The notes under the pieces were generated by a model that had not been told where the DNA came from, searched no databases, and worked only from the letters and a program-made list of their open reading frames with translations. Below are positions 14,076 to 26,100 of a stretch of 64,000 nt of DNA, piece after piece. The stretch spans positions 5,991,001-6,055,000 of the forward strand of contig CM049405.1 in assembly GCA_026929865.2 (NCBI GenBank), in the 5' to 3' direction. Made by a program: the position numbers and the translations under genes. Source of the DNA: Hyperoplus lanceolatus (Eukaryota > Chordata > Actinopteri > Uranoscopiformes > Ammodytidae). The stretch's first letter is position 1. Each line of letters opens with the position of its first letter.

Positions 14076-14154
14076 GGCGGGGAGGAACCGGGGGAGGAGA
14101 TAGACGATCAGATATTGGACCTAGAGGAGGTACTGTTCTCTCTCTACTCCCACG

Positions 14155-14309
14155 GTGAAGCCCTACCGCACCCTCTCAGTCAATGGAGTAACAACCAAAT
14201 TCCTATGTGTCAGTGGAGCTGACACATCAGTTATAATCACAGAGATCCCAAGAATGTGGCCCCCGACCGAATTAAGATTCGTTGAAACAGCCAATAGGCA
14301 AATAAATTG
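14155..14309 (+). pseudogene. pro: Retroviral aspartic protease remnant
   Basis: A short frame after gag gives VNGVTTKFLCVSGADTSVI, which aligns with the N-terminal half of retropepsin. At the site where retropepsins carry the catalytic aspartate of the D-T/S-G-A motif, this copy has valine. The frame ends at a stop near 14309 and no flap or C-terminal half was identified. The enzyme would be inactive. Confidence 0.6.
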
Positions 14310-15520
14310 AGAAGCAGTGTCCCAACTGATAAAATTGTTGACAAAAAGCAGCAAAAAACAATGTGAACTAGAAAAATGCATTTCCTGCTGAAAATACGTG
14401 TGAATGCTGAAACAGCTTATGCTAAACAGGATAGCTGAGTATGAAGAATTGGAAAACATTGGAAAAGGTTTCTTAAGTAGGAAAGTAGTTGAAAAGTTGA
14501 ATATATAAAGAGGTTGGGATAACAAAAAATATTTTTTTTTTGCTGAAATTATAAATGAATTGAAAGACATGGATAATACAATGATAATAATTAAATAGTA
14601 ATTGAATAGACTTGGAACTAAATAACATTGATGGCTTGAAGGTATATAAATCAGATAAAGGAGTATTAAGATAATAACGTCTTAAGCATGAACAGTAGTG
14701 GATTGTAGAGGTTCTGCCGAAATACTTATTTCGTATGCTTATTACTTATAGGAAGTATATTGAATATTTAAAATTGACTAGATAAAATTATAATTATAAA
14801 CCAAAGACATTATTAGTAGGTTTTTATTTTGTTTTATGTGTGAAATTGGTCTTCAAAGAGCAAAGTGTTTACCCCATATCAACTTTGTCTCTCCAAACTG
14901 GTTAATAAAGAAAGATTTTTTTATTTTATTTTAAACCTCCCCTTGTGATCAGAAAAGCATCTGTGAAGCAATTGTTTGTGCATATGCAGATAGAGCACCT
15001 GACAGAGAACCAAATGGAAATGGATAGAAGAACAAGCCATACTTGGAGAAGATAAAAAATTATAGAATTTATTAAAAAATAGTGTATAGGATGAGTCATG
15101 GGCCGAAGCAATGACTCAAGAGTAGGGAAGATGTCGCTATGATAACAAATATATTCCATACATACATACAACTTTACACAATTTTCAAAAAGCTTTTGTG
15201 TTGAGTATGTATATCTGATTGGTAACGTCGAAACATGTGATGATGCAGAATCAGATAACAGAGAACTGACCGAATGAATGACACAACTCTTGATAAATCT
15301 AACAAAGTTACGAGAGCAAATAAACTGCCAGATTTTCCTATGTCCTAGGAAGCTGCATTGGACGAGCTGTTGCTCAAGGGGTTGAAGTGCAAAGTTGGAG
15401 CTGCACACATTAGGAAGGCCCTGCCAAATCCTATTGACAAACTTCCAACTAAAGCCAAAGTCAAAAGAACTACAAGATCCAAGTCACCCACTACAGGAAG
15501 ACGTGAACATTCCTAAACAA
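14310..15520 (+). other. ERV internal residue with no recognised pol
   Basis: AT-rich sequence with many stops. Around 14905 GGTTAATAAAGAAAG followed by a T-rich run looks like a transcript end, perhaps of another insertion. From about 15296 to 15516 there is a basic frame with one internal stop (KALPNPIDKLPTKAKVKRTT) that I cannot assign. No RT motif (YxDD), RNase H or integrase motif was found. Confidence 0.4.
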
Positions 15521-15755
15521 CAGCTGACGCTTCCACATGAGTCGTGAACACTCCTGACCACGCCCACAGTTTACTGTTTCGCCTTTACACCGCTGTGGGC
15601 TTCTGGATGAAGCCTTGGCGAGTAAGTGTCTAGACCAGCACCTTTTTCTCCTCCGCTGCCTCCCCCGGCACGTAGCTCCCTGTCCTTCTCTTTTGGTTGT
15701 CCGCTGGCTGCTGTTCTCCTCCCTCTGTTTCAGTGCTCCCGCTCGCTGCCCGAGT

Positions 15756-16890
15756 ATGCCTCCACTCGCCCCGGTGGACCATGAGTTGTCCTGTCTGAAG
15801 TCTGAGCTCCGCTCCATTGCGACCCCTCCTGGATGATGTCCTCCTGCGTCAATCCTCGCTCCTCGCCCGGGTGGAAGCGCTACAGCAGGATGATTCCAGC
15901 TCGGCCAATGCTGTCCACCGCATCGGATATCCCTCTTCCCCCTGGACAAGCGTTGCTAAGAAGGGGAGGCGGGTCTCTCTCCCCTTGTTTTCCCCTGGCA
16001 TGGATGAATGTGATGACGATCCCATCCCGTTGTCAAACTTCTTCTCTCCCTGGAGAAGCTAGCTGAGCTACCGGCTACTTCCTCAAGCACCGCTCAGAGC
16101 AGCCAATCCCTCCAAACTCCCGACGCAGAAGCGTCGCACCCCTCCATCCAGCCCGCTGATGTCCCTGGACAAACGTCAAAGGTGCTCATCCCCTTCATCT
16201 GCATCCTTCTCAGAAAACTTTCCTCCTCTCCCAGCCCCTCAGCGACCTTTCCGCTTGGTGCGCTCCCCCCGACGCTCAATGATGAGCGTCATCTGCGCAG
16301 GTGACGTTAATCCCTCTTCTACTGCTCTGCATAACTCTGGTCCCTCCCATGTCTCCCTGCATTCTAAACTGTCATTCTATGACAATGGCTGTAAGAATCA
16401 GACTCCCTGAAATTCTATTATTTGGTGACTCTATCATCAGAAATGTACATCTCCCCTGGCGCCATCACTTACTGTCTCTCCGGTGGGATCACTACTGACT
16501 TTATAGAGCTGATACCTGTCTTCATTGATCTCTATCCGTCTGTTCACACTGTTTTGTTGCACACGGGCACAAATGATGTCATGGCCAGGCGCTCCCTCAA
16601 ACTCTACCATGATCTTGAGTCATTGATTCTCACTGTTGAAAGCCTTGGTAAAAGATGTGTTCTCTCTGGCCCTATTCCTACCCTTTTCAAGAGCTCAGAG
16701 CGCTTTAGCCGCCTTTTGGTTTGCACACATGGATGCAAAACTTCACCACTGGAACAGGCCTTGGTTTTATTAGCAATTTCGACTACTTTTGGACTGAGCA
16801 TGACCTCTTTAAAGCTGATGGTCTGCATTTGAACAGGAAGGGGTCCGGGAAAAGATTAACAAAGAATTTCATTAATTTCATTGCGTTTAG
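15756..16890 (+). pseudogene. LINE ORF1 with SGNH esterase-like domain
   Basis: Pieces in three frames form an ORF1. The first Met reads MPPLAPVDHEL. The esterase core has block I ILLFGDSIIRN near 16405-16445 (serine of GDS), block III HTGTNDV near 16562-16580, and block V ADGLHLNRKG near 16812-16845 with the D-x-x-H pair. Esterase domains in ORF1 are known for fish L2 and CR1 elements. Frames shift at about 16440 and 16700, so this copy is dead. Confidence 0.7.
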
Positions 16891-17038
16891 CCTGAAATGA
16901 TGTTTTCCCCAGAATGACCCTGACCCTGCCCTGCTCATGTTGTCTTCCTGTCACAACACTGTCTTAGACAGAAGCGGGTCCTGCTGTCATCTCTAGTATG
17001 GGCGCTGTCCCTGCACTCGGCCCCCTTACTCCTCCACC

Positions 17039-20000
17039 TTGTTCTCCTGTGGCTATATTACCCATAGCTCATCCCTGACCCATTTCCCTATGTTAATTTC
17101 TGCCCCTATTCGCCTCCATATTCCTATTAGAGTTACTGATAGGCATAATGCTGTACTGCTTGACCCTATGTCCATAGAATCAACATCTTGTGCCAACTAC
17201 TCTTCTCTTCGATGCAGAAAAGGATTGAAGCTGATTCATTGGAATATTAGGAGTATACTCCAATCTGAGAAATTGGATCACTTGAAAATATTAGCCCTGC
17301 AAACTGATCCCGATATTTTGATCATTACTGAGTCATGGTTAAAAAAACATCAAAATGACAGTGATGTGCCTTGCCTAACTTCAACATTTTTAGATCGGAC
17401 AGGCCTCAAAGAGGTGGTGGTGTGGCCATTTATGTTAGGTCCTGTCTTTCTGTTTCTGTTTTACTCTCAATCTCTATACCCAAATGTTTTGAATTTCTGG
17501 CTCTCAAAATTGATTGTGGTTTTTAGTAATTCTCTCATTGTTGTTGGAGTATATAGACCTCCATCAGCTGACGCTGGGTCTATTGATCGTTTGGCTGACC
17601 TACTTTCCCACTATTCTAATTCTGAAGTTTTAGTTATGGGTGATTTAATCTGGATTGGTTGACAAATGCCTCTGATCATTTAAAGGAAATATCTTCTAAC
17701 CCTAAATTTGTCACAGTTAATCACCAAATCCAACCAGGCCAAACATGAAAGAACCCTCAAGATCAACACTTATAGACCTAATCTTCTCTAATAAGAGTGA
17801 TAAAATATCTTTATCTGGAGTACTTGAATTAGGTATAAGTGACCATTGTCCCATTGTATGTGTCCGTGATGCACATATAAAAAATCCTCAGCCAGGGTTT
17901 TTAATTAAGAGAAACCTAAACATTTTTAATAAGCAAGCCTTTCTTCATGACCTTTATAATAGTGATATTCACAACACCCTGGCTATTCCTGATGTCGAAC
18001 TAGCTTTAGACTTTTCATTTCCACCTTTCTATCTATTTTAAATACACATGCCCCCTTTAAGAAGTACAGAGTTAAGGATAGATCCAGTCCTTGGGTTAGT
18101 CCAGAACTTACATCTCTTCTCCGAACTAGAAACAAAGCCTGGTCTCTTGCTAGGCGTACTAATAACGCCCTCACATTGGGCTGCATTCAGAGCCTTAAGA
18201 AATAAATGTACATCCTTAGTGAGGAAGAATGTATCCTGACTACTATTTAAAATTGATCCTGACACCTATTCTAACCCAGCTTAAAATTCTGGAAGGTGGT
18301 AAAACCAACAAAAATAGCTCTGCTACATCAGCTTCTATTCCAATTCAGGTTAAATTTGATGATAGTTTTGGTTACCGATCAAACCGAGATCTGCGCTGGT
18401 TTTAATAGACATTTTAATGTTGCTGGCCATATCTTCAAAGAGGACAACTCTAGATCTTCTCTAGCAGACAACCAGCTACCCCTTGAACAGGTTCATATGC
18501 CTACCACCAATGATGTTCCTCTGTTTTCTATTATTCCTGTGTCCTCCAGTATGGTTCTTGATGCTCTCTTAAGCATTGACCCCAAGAAATCCACTGGAAG
18601 ACAACCTAGACCCATTCTTTCTCCAACTCTCAGCCCCTGGTCTAATTGGAGTGTATTACCCACATTTTTAACCTTTCTATATCTTCCTGCGTTATTCCAA
18701 GGATCTGGAAATCAGCTTGTGTCCTTCCCTTTGTATAAGCGGAGAAAAACTAGACCCCTAATAACTATAGGCCAATATCCAGACTGTCGTGTCTGTCAAA
18801 AACGCTGGAATCCTTATTAATTACCAATTGAAAACATTTCTCTCAAGTCACACTATTTTATCTTTCACCAATCTGGTTTTAGAACTAACCATAGCACTAT
18901 CTCTGCCATCCTCTGGTTACTAACAATATTGTCTCTGCCTTAGATAATAGTAATCACTGTGCTGCCCTCTTTATTGATCTCAGTAAAGCCTTTGATACAG
19001 TAGACCATTCTTTACTATTAGATAAATTGGCTAACATTGGTATTAGTGAAAATGCGTGTAGCTGGTTCAGTAATTACCTTTCTGACCGATCTCAATGTGT
19101 GAAGCTAGGTAATATCCAATCTGGTTTCTTACCCATAACCAAAGGTGTTCCACAAGGTTCAATTTTAGGTCCAGTTTTTATTCACCATCTACATCAATGA
19201 TATTGTGTCTCTTGTCATTGGTTGTCAAATCCATTTATATGCTGATGACACCATCTTGTATTGTGTTGCTGACTCTGCAAAGTCAGTTAAAGCTCACCCC
19301 CACCATACCTTTTATTCTCCAGTAGAATCTCTTATTTCTCTTTTCTTTCAAAATTCTTTTTTTTTTAAACTTGTCCTTAACCAGTCTAGAAACTAAATTC
19401 ATGTTGTTCTCGGGGTAGGAGATTTAGACAATAGTGCATGCATCTTTATAAAAGTTCTTTGATCGAAAAAGTCTCTGAATATAAGTACCTTGGTATCTGG
19501 CTAGATGAAAAACTCATCTTTTACATTTCACATAAAAATCTTCTTGTCTGCGACAGGATTCGGGGAATAAAGCTACCTTCCCGTTTGTTTAGTGGGAAAA
19601 GGATTAGTTGAGGCAGTTTTTATGTCTGTCCTTGATTACGGTGATGTGGTTTTATCGGCATGCATCTCGTTCATGCCTTAAACTCCCTCTGACTCTGTAT
19701 TTCCTCTGCTTTGAGATTCAGGTTAAGAGTTTGACAGGCCATCTTGCTGTGAACACCCATTGGTGTTTTTTATGTTTTGAAAAGGTTAGGTGGTCCTTCT
19801 TTAGGGGGATGAGGGGGGCAGTATGGTATATTTTTATATATAGCTCTGACTGGAAAGCTACCACTCTATCTGACAGAAATGCTGCTTATTTCAGATGGGC
19901 TTTATCAAGCCAGCTCAACTGACATGATCATGTTATATGTCCCCTATGTCCGGTCTGAGCTTGGTAAAACCGCTTTTAGCTATAGTGCCCGCTGACTCCT

Positions 20001-20147
20001 GGACCCCTCAACATATAATTAAATTAATTACACTCATATCTGTTAACCAATTTAAAAGTATTATTTTGAATCACCCCTCCACACTTGTCCCTGGAACCTG
20101 TTTTAAATTGTTATTTTATTTCATTGAATTGATCTGTGTGTTTTAAT
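17039..20147 (+). pseudogene. LINE ORF2: endonuclease and reverse transcriptase, frameshifted
   Basis: Endonuclease: HWNIRS near 17240, ITESWL near 17330, VGVYRPPSA near 17545, then LSGVLELGISDHCPIV near 17815-17855, the APE-type order (N, E, D, H residues). Reverse transcriptase: IDPKKSTG near 18575, FIDLSKAFDTVDH near 18970-19008, GVPQGSILGP near 19145 and LYADDTILYC near 19232-19262. The C-terminal region with SVLDYGDVV near 19625 is typical of L2. Many indels and stops (for example after GDL near 17645, and around 18240 and 18820) break it. Confidence 0.8.
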
Positions 20148-20399
20148 TTTTTGTTTTTTTTTTGTTTTTTTTTGTTGGGTAAACTTGTTATGTATTCTCA
20201 TTGTATATTGTGTATCTGTACTCGGCGTCATTGTAAAGAGGGTCACCCCTCACTTGATCTTTCGAGGTTAAATAAAGGTTACAAACAAACAAACAAACAG
20301 CCATAAAGATTGCAGAACGATATACGTGGATACACGACACACAGGAAAAAAAAAAAAAAAAAGATGCTGCCTCTCCTCTCCGACGTAGTGGTGGAAGTC

Positions 20400-20764
20400 C
20401 GCTACAAAGGGATTTATCCTATAGTGGGTAAAAATGTCTCAACCCGGTGAAGAAAACAACTGATCCACTACAATTAGATGGAGAATTGTTCCTGGACTGA
20501 GGAAATCCTTTGCATGGGACATGCCGCAACGGCACTTACAAGATTCAAAGAACCACAACATATTTTGGACACAAATGCCTGGTACAAATATGCCCTCAAT
20601 ACAAGGCCAACGCCACAAGGGAAAAAAGGTTATTGGACGTCTGCACTAAGATACCAACATCAGCTGATTCACACACTGACCGACAGGCAGACTGTGTGAT
20701 CTCATCAAGATACCCCCCCCCTAAGAATGGAACAATCACTGAAATGAATAGAGACAGAAGGTAA
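20400..20764 (+). pseudogene. env: Env-like fragment before the 3' LTR
   Basis: The frame at 20510-20764 (84 codons) has several cysteines and three N-linked glycosylation sequons (NGT, NAT, NGT). Its place just upstream of the 3' LTR is where a surface glycoprotein would lie. There is no transmembrane segment or fusion peptide. The assignment rests on position and composition only. It is a broken fragment. Confidence 0.35.
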
Positions 20765-20833
20765 TCAATGTCCAATGCCCTTGAAAACTGTAAAATGTTG
20801 TAATATGGTTAGAAATTAAAAAAAGTTGGGAAT

Positions 20834-21274
20834 TGTAAGGTTAAATGGGTTTTCATTGTGTAATCATGATCCAAAATGAGCTGATACATGACGTGTCGTT
20901 TCGGACTAATGTCTCTGGGATCGCGATGACCAGGAGTGACCAGGATTCCAGCAGTCAGGACACACTGCCATGCCCCGAGCTTAGGATTAAGCAAACAAGC
21001 TCTCAGAGACATTAGTCAATGGTGGTTGTAATGCACACTCAAATCCATGTTTGTGCCTATGCACCATGTAGATTGAATAAAAGCGAGCAAGGACGGGAGA
21101 GAGAGAGTTCAGAGTCGGTTGAGAGATGACAACGTGACAACCTTTTGCAACCGCTCTCCTTGTCCTTGGCAAGTAACATGATCAGTTGGTCTCACTCTAT
21201 CATTGTGTCTGTCTCATTTTCCGGTTGAACTAACACCTGGGTTTCTTGTCTTACACGCAAGTTTAAACCTAACA
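20834..21274 (+). repeat. 3' LTR
   Basis: Starts TGTAAGG after a purine-rich run (AAAAAAAGTTGGGAA, a possible but weak polypurine tract) and ends CCTAACA. It is collinear with the 5' LTR, including the AATAAA signal near 21076. Confidence 0.85.
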
Positions 21275-21399
21275 TGACTACATTCTGGAAAGTTGGATGC
21301 CCCCACCCCAAGTTCCTACCAATACTGTAAACTGGCCCTATTCTCAGTACAGGGACTGTTTCAAAGTTTCGTCATGAACAGTCTATGGCGCAGCAAGCT

Positions 21400-22320
21400 T
21401 GAAAAGCTGTTTGCGTGTGTATCCCTAGTGGACCAGGGATACCACCCCACTGCCCCTGGCACACGCCACCTGTCCTCCGCTGTTCTGAGCCCGCCGCCTC
21501 TTCCTCCGCGGTCCCTTCGCTGCCACGCCGCTCCCTCCGCCGCGCTTCCCAGCGCATGGACCTCACTCTCCACCTGTGGCCGGTGTTTCCCAGACGTCTC
21601 GTCGTTCCAACACGGAAAGAACCGACGCAGGATGCTGCAGGATGCTGCAGGATGCCATCATCAGACGTTCAGAAGGATCCGCTCAGACGCCGGCTCAACC
21701 TCGCAGCTTTGCCGCTCTGGACCGTGGGCATCACACTACAGGCCTAATGATCCAGGCCGGCACATGGTTGCTCTGCAGCGCATGAGGCCAAACAGCGGAA
21801 CCTTAGTGCCTCCTCGTTGGCTCATCCATGGTCCGACAAGTTCTCCTGCAGGGGGCGGAGACCTTTCTATCCCGGTGCCCAGGTATCCCACATCAACTCA
21901 GTGCTTCCACAGTATCCACAGTAATCCTGCTGCATCTATGTTACGTGACACATATCGGCTCAAATGACCTTAAGTTCGGAAAAATCAGAAAGTCTTAAAA
22001 CTGATTTTAAAATCCTATTCGACTCCGTCCTGGCCGCTGGGGAAACAATGTATTGTCTCTGGTCCCATGCCTTGGCCTCGATTTGGTGACGTCAAATTCA
22101 GCCGTGCATGCCAACTTCATGTTTGGCTCAAACAATATTGTCTCTCCATGGGCATTCCCTTTATGCGGCAATTTTAACGTTTTTTGGAACAGACCGACTT
22201 TCTTTGCCAGCGATGGTTTATTTAAACAAACAAGGGAAACATCTTCTGACCAGCAACATGCTCTTAACAATAAAATCGGTTCCTAGCGTCACTCTTCTTG
22301 CAAACTCTGTCAAGCCTTGA
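21400..22320 (+). pseudogene. ORF1 remnant of LINE copy 2
   Basis: GC-rich, proline- and arginine-rich start, then ACGTGACACATATCGGCTCAAATG near 21940-21965, whose frame gives THIGSNDLKFGKI. This matches the GTND block of the esterase region in copy 1. The rest is scrambled by indels. A 224-codon ORF here (21293-21967) is open by chance across several original frames. Confidence 0.5.
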
Positions 22321-22329
22321 TTGACTATC

Positions 22330-23100
22330 TCCACACCTGGTCAGTCAAGAGGTAGTTAGCTCACGTGACACAGCCTCCATGACCACTTAGTCCCCATACA
22401 TCTAGCCCCCCCTCTAGGCCTGGAACATCCATTACTATAAAAACTCACCCAATCCCTGTATGTCAGTCTGTCAGATCATCAGTAATGCCTCCTCATAGAT
22501 CATACAGGTCATCCACAGACCACTTGGGATTACAAGTACACTCGAAAACTGTACCTATTATGTGTAATAGGTTCAATTGTGTTGGCCCCCTGCTGTTGAT
22601 AACCGGACATGAGCATATCAGAGCTAAACTCACTGTTAGAGCCAAATTTATGTTAGTTTAAAATCTATTATTATATTAAATTTAATTACCTATTTGATTT
22701 AAGGGATGTTTATTTTTTATTCTTATTTACTTAAATATTAGATTTACTTTGGATTAATCGGAGGTATAGCCTAATTAGAGGCAGCCGGCATAGAGTGGGT
22801 GGGGCCCCCAACAGCCTAGGTTAAGAAGTAGGAAATGAGCCATGGACAGGGTGGAACGGGGGGAATTGAGACTGCTTAAACCTCACGCTCACACTCATTG
22901 AGGTCATGCTCAATAAGCTGAATTAAATGTTCTGTGTTAAGAAAGGAAATAATCATCTGAAAAGAAGAAACCACAAGACTCTTGAGGGTATAATTGAACA
23001 GAGTGTGACGAGTCCAAATGGCGATCCCCTGTGAACTGTGAAAAGTTTAAGAACTAAGGTTAAAAATGAGGCCCGGCCTCACCAAACATCCTTCAAATCA
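22330..23100. other. Insertion-like segment splitting LINE copy 2
   Basis: AT-rich text at about 22640-22760, then a C/A-rich part (CACGCTCACACTCATTGAGG) and GAATTAAATGTTCTGTG near 22920. It has no counterpart in LINE copy 1 between ORF1 and the endonuclease. TATAAAAACTC near 22436 and the general layout could be a solo LTR, but I found no convincing ends. Confidence 0.3.
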
Positions 23101-25880
23101 AAAAAGGGTTTTGGGGTTTTTCTTCACTTAAACATTAAGAAATTTTAGCTTCAGCACAATACATTAGACCATGTTAACATCTTAGTATGTAGGCTGACCC
23201 AGATGTCTTGGTTCTGACTGAATCATAGTTGAAGAGCAGTAACATGACTCTATGGTGGCAATAAATGATTATAGTTTATTCAGAATAGACAGGACCACAC
23301 GGGGGTGGGGGAGTGGCTGTCTATGTTAAATCAAATTCCCATTCTGTATTTACTACATGCCCGCCTTCTGTTCAGAAGCGGCTTTGAAATTATTGCTTTT
23401 GGAATTGTCCTTATCGTCCAATGATAGTGTTTTTATAATTGGTGTGATTGCATGCACCGTTCATCGGTAACTATCTCCTTGAGAGTGAGCTAGCACATTT
23501 AATCTACATATGTAAATAGAGAGGTCATTATGATGGGTGATTTTAACATTGACTGGCTTTCTGGTGCCTCTAGACCTTTTAAAAGTACCATGGCAACCTA
23601 AATCTTACACAAATAATAACTGAGCCCACAAGACCTAATCTAAAAAACCCAGCAAAATCAACTTTGATCGATTTAATATTATCAAATCAAAGCAATAAAA
23701 TAGTTTCTGCTGGTGTCTTTGAGCTTGGAATCAGTGATCACTGCCGGTGGGCCTGTATCAGAAGTATTCATCTTTAAAATCTCAACCCGTCATTATTTCC
23801 CAGCGTAATTTTAAAGGTTTTAACGAGCAAGCATTTTTAAATGAACTCTATCAAAGTGACATTCATCTCACAAGTGAAATATCTGATGTGGAATTGGCCT
23901 TAGTATTTTCACCAATACTTTTTCCCTCCATTTTGAACAAGCATGCACCCCTTAAAAAGCACAGAGTAAAAATAAGATCAAACCTCTGGTTCACAAATGA
24001 ATTGTCCGATGTATTTGTTGCAGAGAGAAATAAACATGGTCCCCTAGCTAGGTGACTCTGGTGAAAACTCTAAGTGGACTGCTTTCAGACAAATCAGAAA
24101 TAGATTGCATATCCATAGTTGGGAAAGCTAAATCAGATTACTACCTCAAACTAATTTCCAACTCCTCTCCAACCCTGGCTATTTTGGAAGGCTGTGAATT
24201 ATTAACAAAATAATTCTAGCACTGTTTCCCAGTCAGTTAAAAATGAATGATCAGACTTTAAATGATCAGAAAGAAATTGGTTTAGCTTTCAATAAACCTT
24301 TATAGCTGCTGGTAACTCTTTCACAATGGAAAATATCTCATATCCACCTGAAATAAAAATAGCATACCACCTGTCTCTAAACTCCTCTTTTCCAGGCTTG
24401 TTCAAAGTTTAACAAGTATTGTTGTTGATGCGCTTCTTGCCATCAACCCAGAATACATGGGAAGGGATTAATTTGGACCCATTTTCAATAAATCTCTCTG
24501 CACCTTATCCTTATCAAAACAAATAACCCATATGTTTAATCTTTCCATCTCCTCTGGTATTGTTCCTATAGTCTGGAAAAAATACATCATTCCATTACAT
24601 AAAGGGGGGTGACAAAAGTGATCTCAATAATTACAGGCCAATTTCCAAACTCCATGCCTGGCAAAAATTCTAGAATCAGTCATTAATACTCAGATTGAAA
24701 ACCTTTTTATCCAGTGTTTCATTGCAGGTCCATTTCAATCTGGTTTTAGGGCAGGCCACAGTACCGTATCTGCTGTCACTTTGGTCTTAGACAACATTGT
24801 TACAACTATCGATAAAAAAATGCACTGTGCAGCACTTTTTGTTGATCTGTCAAGCACATTACTTTAGATCACCATTTGCTTTTTAGAGGCTGCATGAAAT
24901 TTTGGTTTTTGATTATTCTACATATAGCTGGTTTAGGGACTATCTCTCTGATTGACAGCAGTCAGTAAAACTGGAGGCTTCACCAAACTGAGTTTTAACA
25001 GTTACAAATGGTGTTCATGAGACTCAATTTTAGGTCAGTCCTATTCACAATTTACATCAATAACATTGTTTTTCATCACTACAAAACTGCCATGCCCATT
25101 TGTATACGGGCTGTTACTGTACTATGTGCATTTCTATTCAGTGCAACAATCTGTTCAGAACCTACAGGCTCTTTTAACACCCTGCAGAACTGTCTAGTGG
25201 ATCTCAGAGCTTGTCATAATACAGAAAAAACTTAATATGTGTTTTTCCAGAGCAATAATTACATTTTTAATGATCTTATTATTCACACAAATAATGGATC
25301 TCATATTGAAAGGAATCACTGAATATAAATATCTTAGCATCTGGATAGATGAAAACCTCATCTTTACATTTCACTAAAAAATCTTGACTATAGTCTGCGA
25401 CAAAAGATTGGATATTTTATAGGAACAAAGATAACCCACCTTCCATTGTTCAGTACAGGAAAAGGATTATAGAGGTAGTTTTATGTCTGTACCTTGATTA
25501 CGGTGATGTGGTTTATCGGCATGCATCAGTCATGTCTTAAACTCTAGACTCTGTATTTCACTCTGCTTCAGGATTCATTACAGGAGATGCTTATGATACA
25601 CACCATTGTTTATATGAAAAGGTTGGGTGGTCCTCTCTTAAGGAGAGACATTGATGCACATTAGCATATTTTTATATATAAAGCTCCTGACTGGAAAGCT
25701 ACCACTCTGTTGACAGAAATGCAGTCTGAGCTTGGTAAAACCACTTTTAGCCATGAGTGCCCCTGACTCCTGGAACAGCCTACAACATACAATTAAAATA
25801 AATACACTCATAACTGTTAACCAATTTAAAATTATTATTTTAGTCAGCCCCTCTACACTTGTAACTGTTTTTAATTAGGC
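23100..25880 (+). pseudogene. ORF2 remnant of LINE copy 2
   Basis: Endonuclease pieces: DPDVLVLTES near 23200, MGDFNIDW near 23532, FELGISDHC near 23718. RT pieces: CAALFVDLS near 24828 and the region before it. The YADD box at about 25100 is destroyed. The L2 C-terminal portion runs from about 25480 to 25860 with many stops. Non-functional. Confidence 0.7.
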
Positions 25881-25928
25881 TATTGTCTCTTTCATTCAAT
25901 TGATCTGAATGTTTTTGAAATTGTTGTT

Positions 25929-25933
<5 letters not shown>

Positions 25934-25987
<54 letters not shown>
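25934..25987. repeat. (TG)n microsatellite in LINE copy 2 3' UTR
   Basis: About 27 TG units. LINE copy 1 has a T-rich tract at the corresponding place. Confidence 0.95.
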
Positions 25988-25991
<4 letters not shown>

Positions 25992-26100
25992 AAACTGTTA
26001 TGTATTCTCATTGTATATTGTGTATCTGTACAAACTCGACGTCATTGTGAAAGAGGATCACCCCTCAATTGATCTTTCAGAAATTAAATAAAGGAAAATG

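Larger units (their letters stand above)
15520..20300 (+). mobile_element. L2/CR1-like LINE, copy 1, inside the ERV
   Basis: Contains in order an ORF1 with an SGNH-esterase-like domain, an APE-type endonuclease, a reverse transcriptase and the L2-type C-terminal region. It ends with CATTGTATATTGTGTATCTG, GTTAAATAAAGG and an (ACAA)n-type tail. The 3' end matches copy 2 at 26000-26095. It is nearly full length but carries many frameshifts. It lies where retroviral pol would be, so it inserted into an already pol-deleted element or was accompanied by that deletion. Confidence 0.85.
12302..21274 (+). mobile_element. Degraded retroviral-type LTR element (ERV-like), interrupted by a LINE
   Basis: Two LTRs (435 and 441 bases), a tRNA-type primer-binding site, a gag-like ORF with one CCHC knuckle, a protease remnant and a glycosylation-motif-rich fragment before the 3' LTR define the element. 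Flanks TGACA (12297-12301) and TGACT (21275-21279) may be a decayed 5-bp target duplication. A LINE occupies 15.5-20.3 kb, and no RT, RNase H or integrase of retroviral type was seen. One knuckle and a charged helix before it resemble gamma/epsilon-type retroviruses, but class assignment is tentative. Confidence 0.8.
21280..26100 (+). mobile_element. L2/CR1-like LINE, copy 2, heavily decayed
   Basis: Starts directly after the 3' LTR and ends at TTAAATAAAGG near 26093. It shares 3' UTR and ORF2 text with copy 1 (for example CTTGATTACGGTGATGTGGTTTATCGGCATGC region at 25495). Its 3' UTR has gained a (GT)n microsatellite at 25934-25987. About 22590-23060 looks like a foreign insertion between ORF1 and ORF2. 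Confidence 0.8.

Noticed and set aside
14926..15408. 160-codon minus-strand ORF in the ERV
   Set aside because: AT-rich antisense frame, Ser/Leu/Tyr-rich, without motif; likely chance.
15491..15949. 152-codon minus-strand ORF
   Set aside because: Antisense of the GC-rich LINE ORF1.
21293..21967. 224-codon plus-strand ORF
   Set aside because: Open by chance across broken LINE ORF1 frames; conserved blocks appear in other frames.
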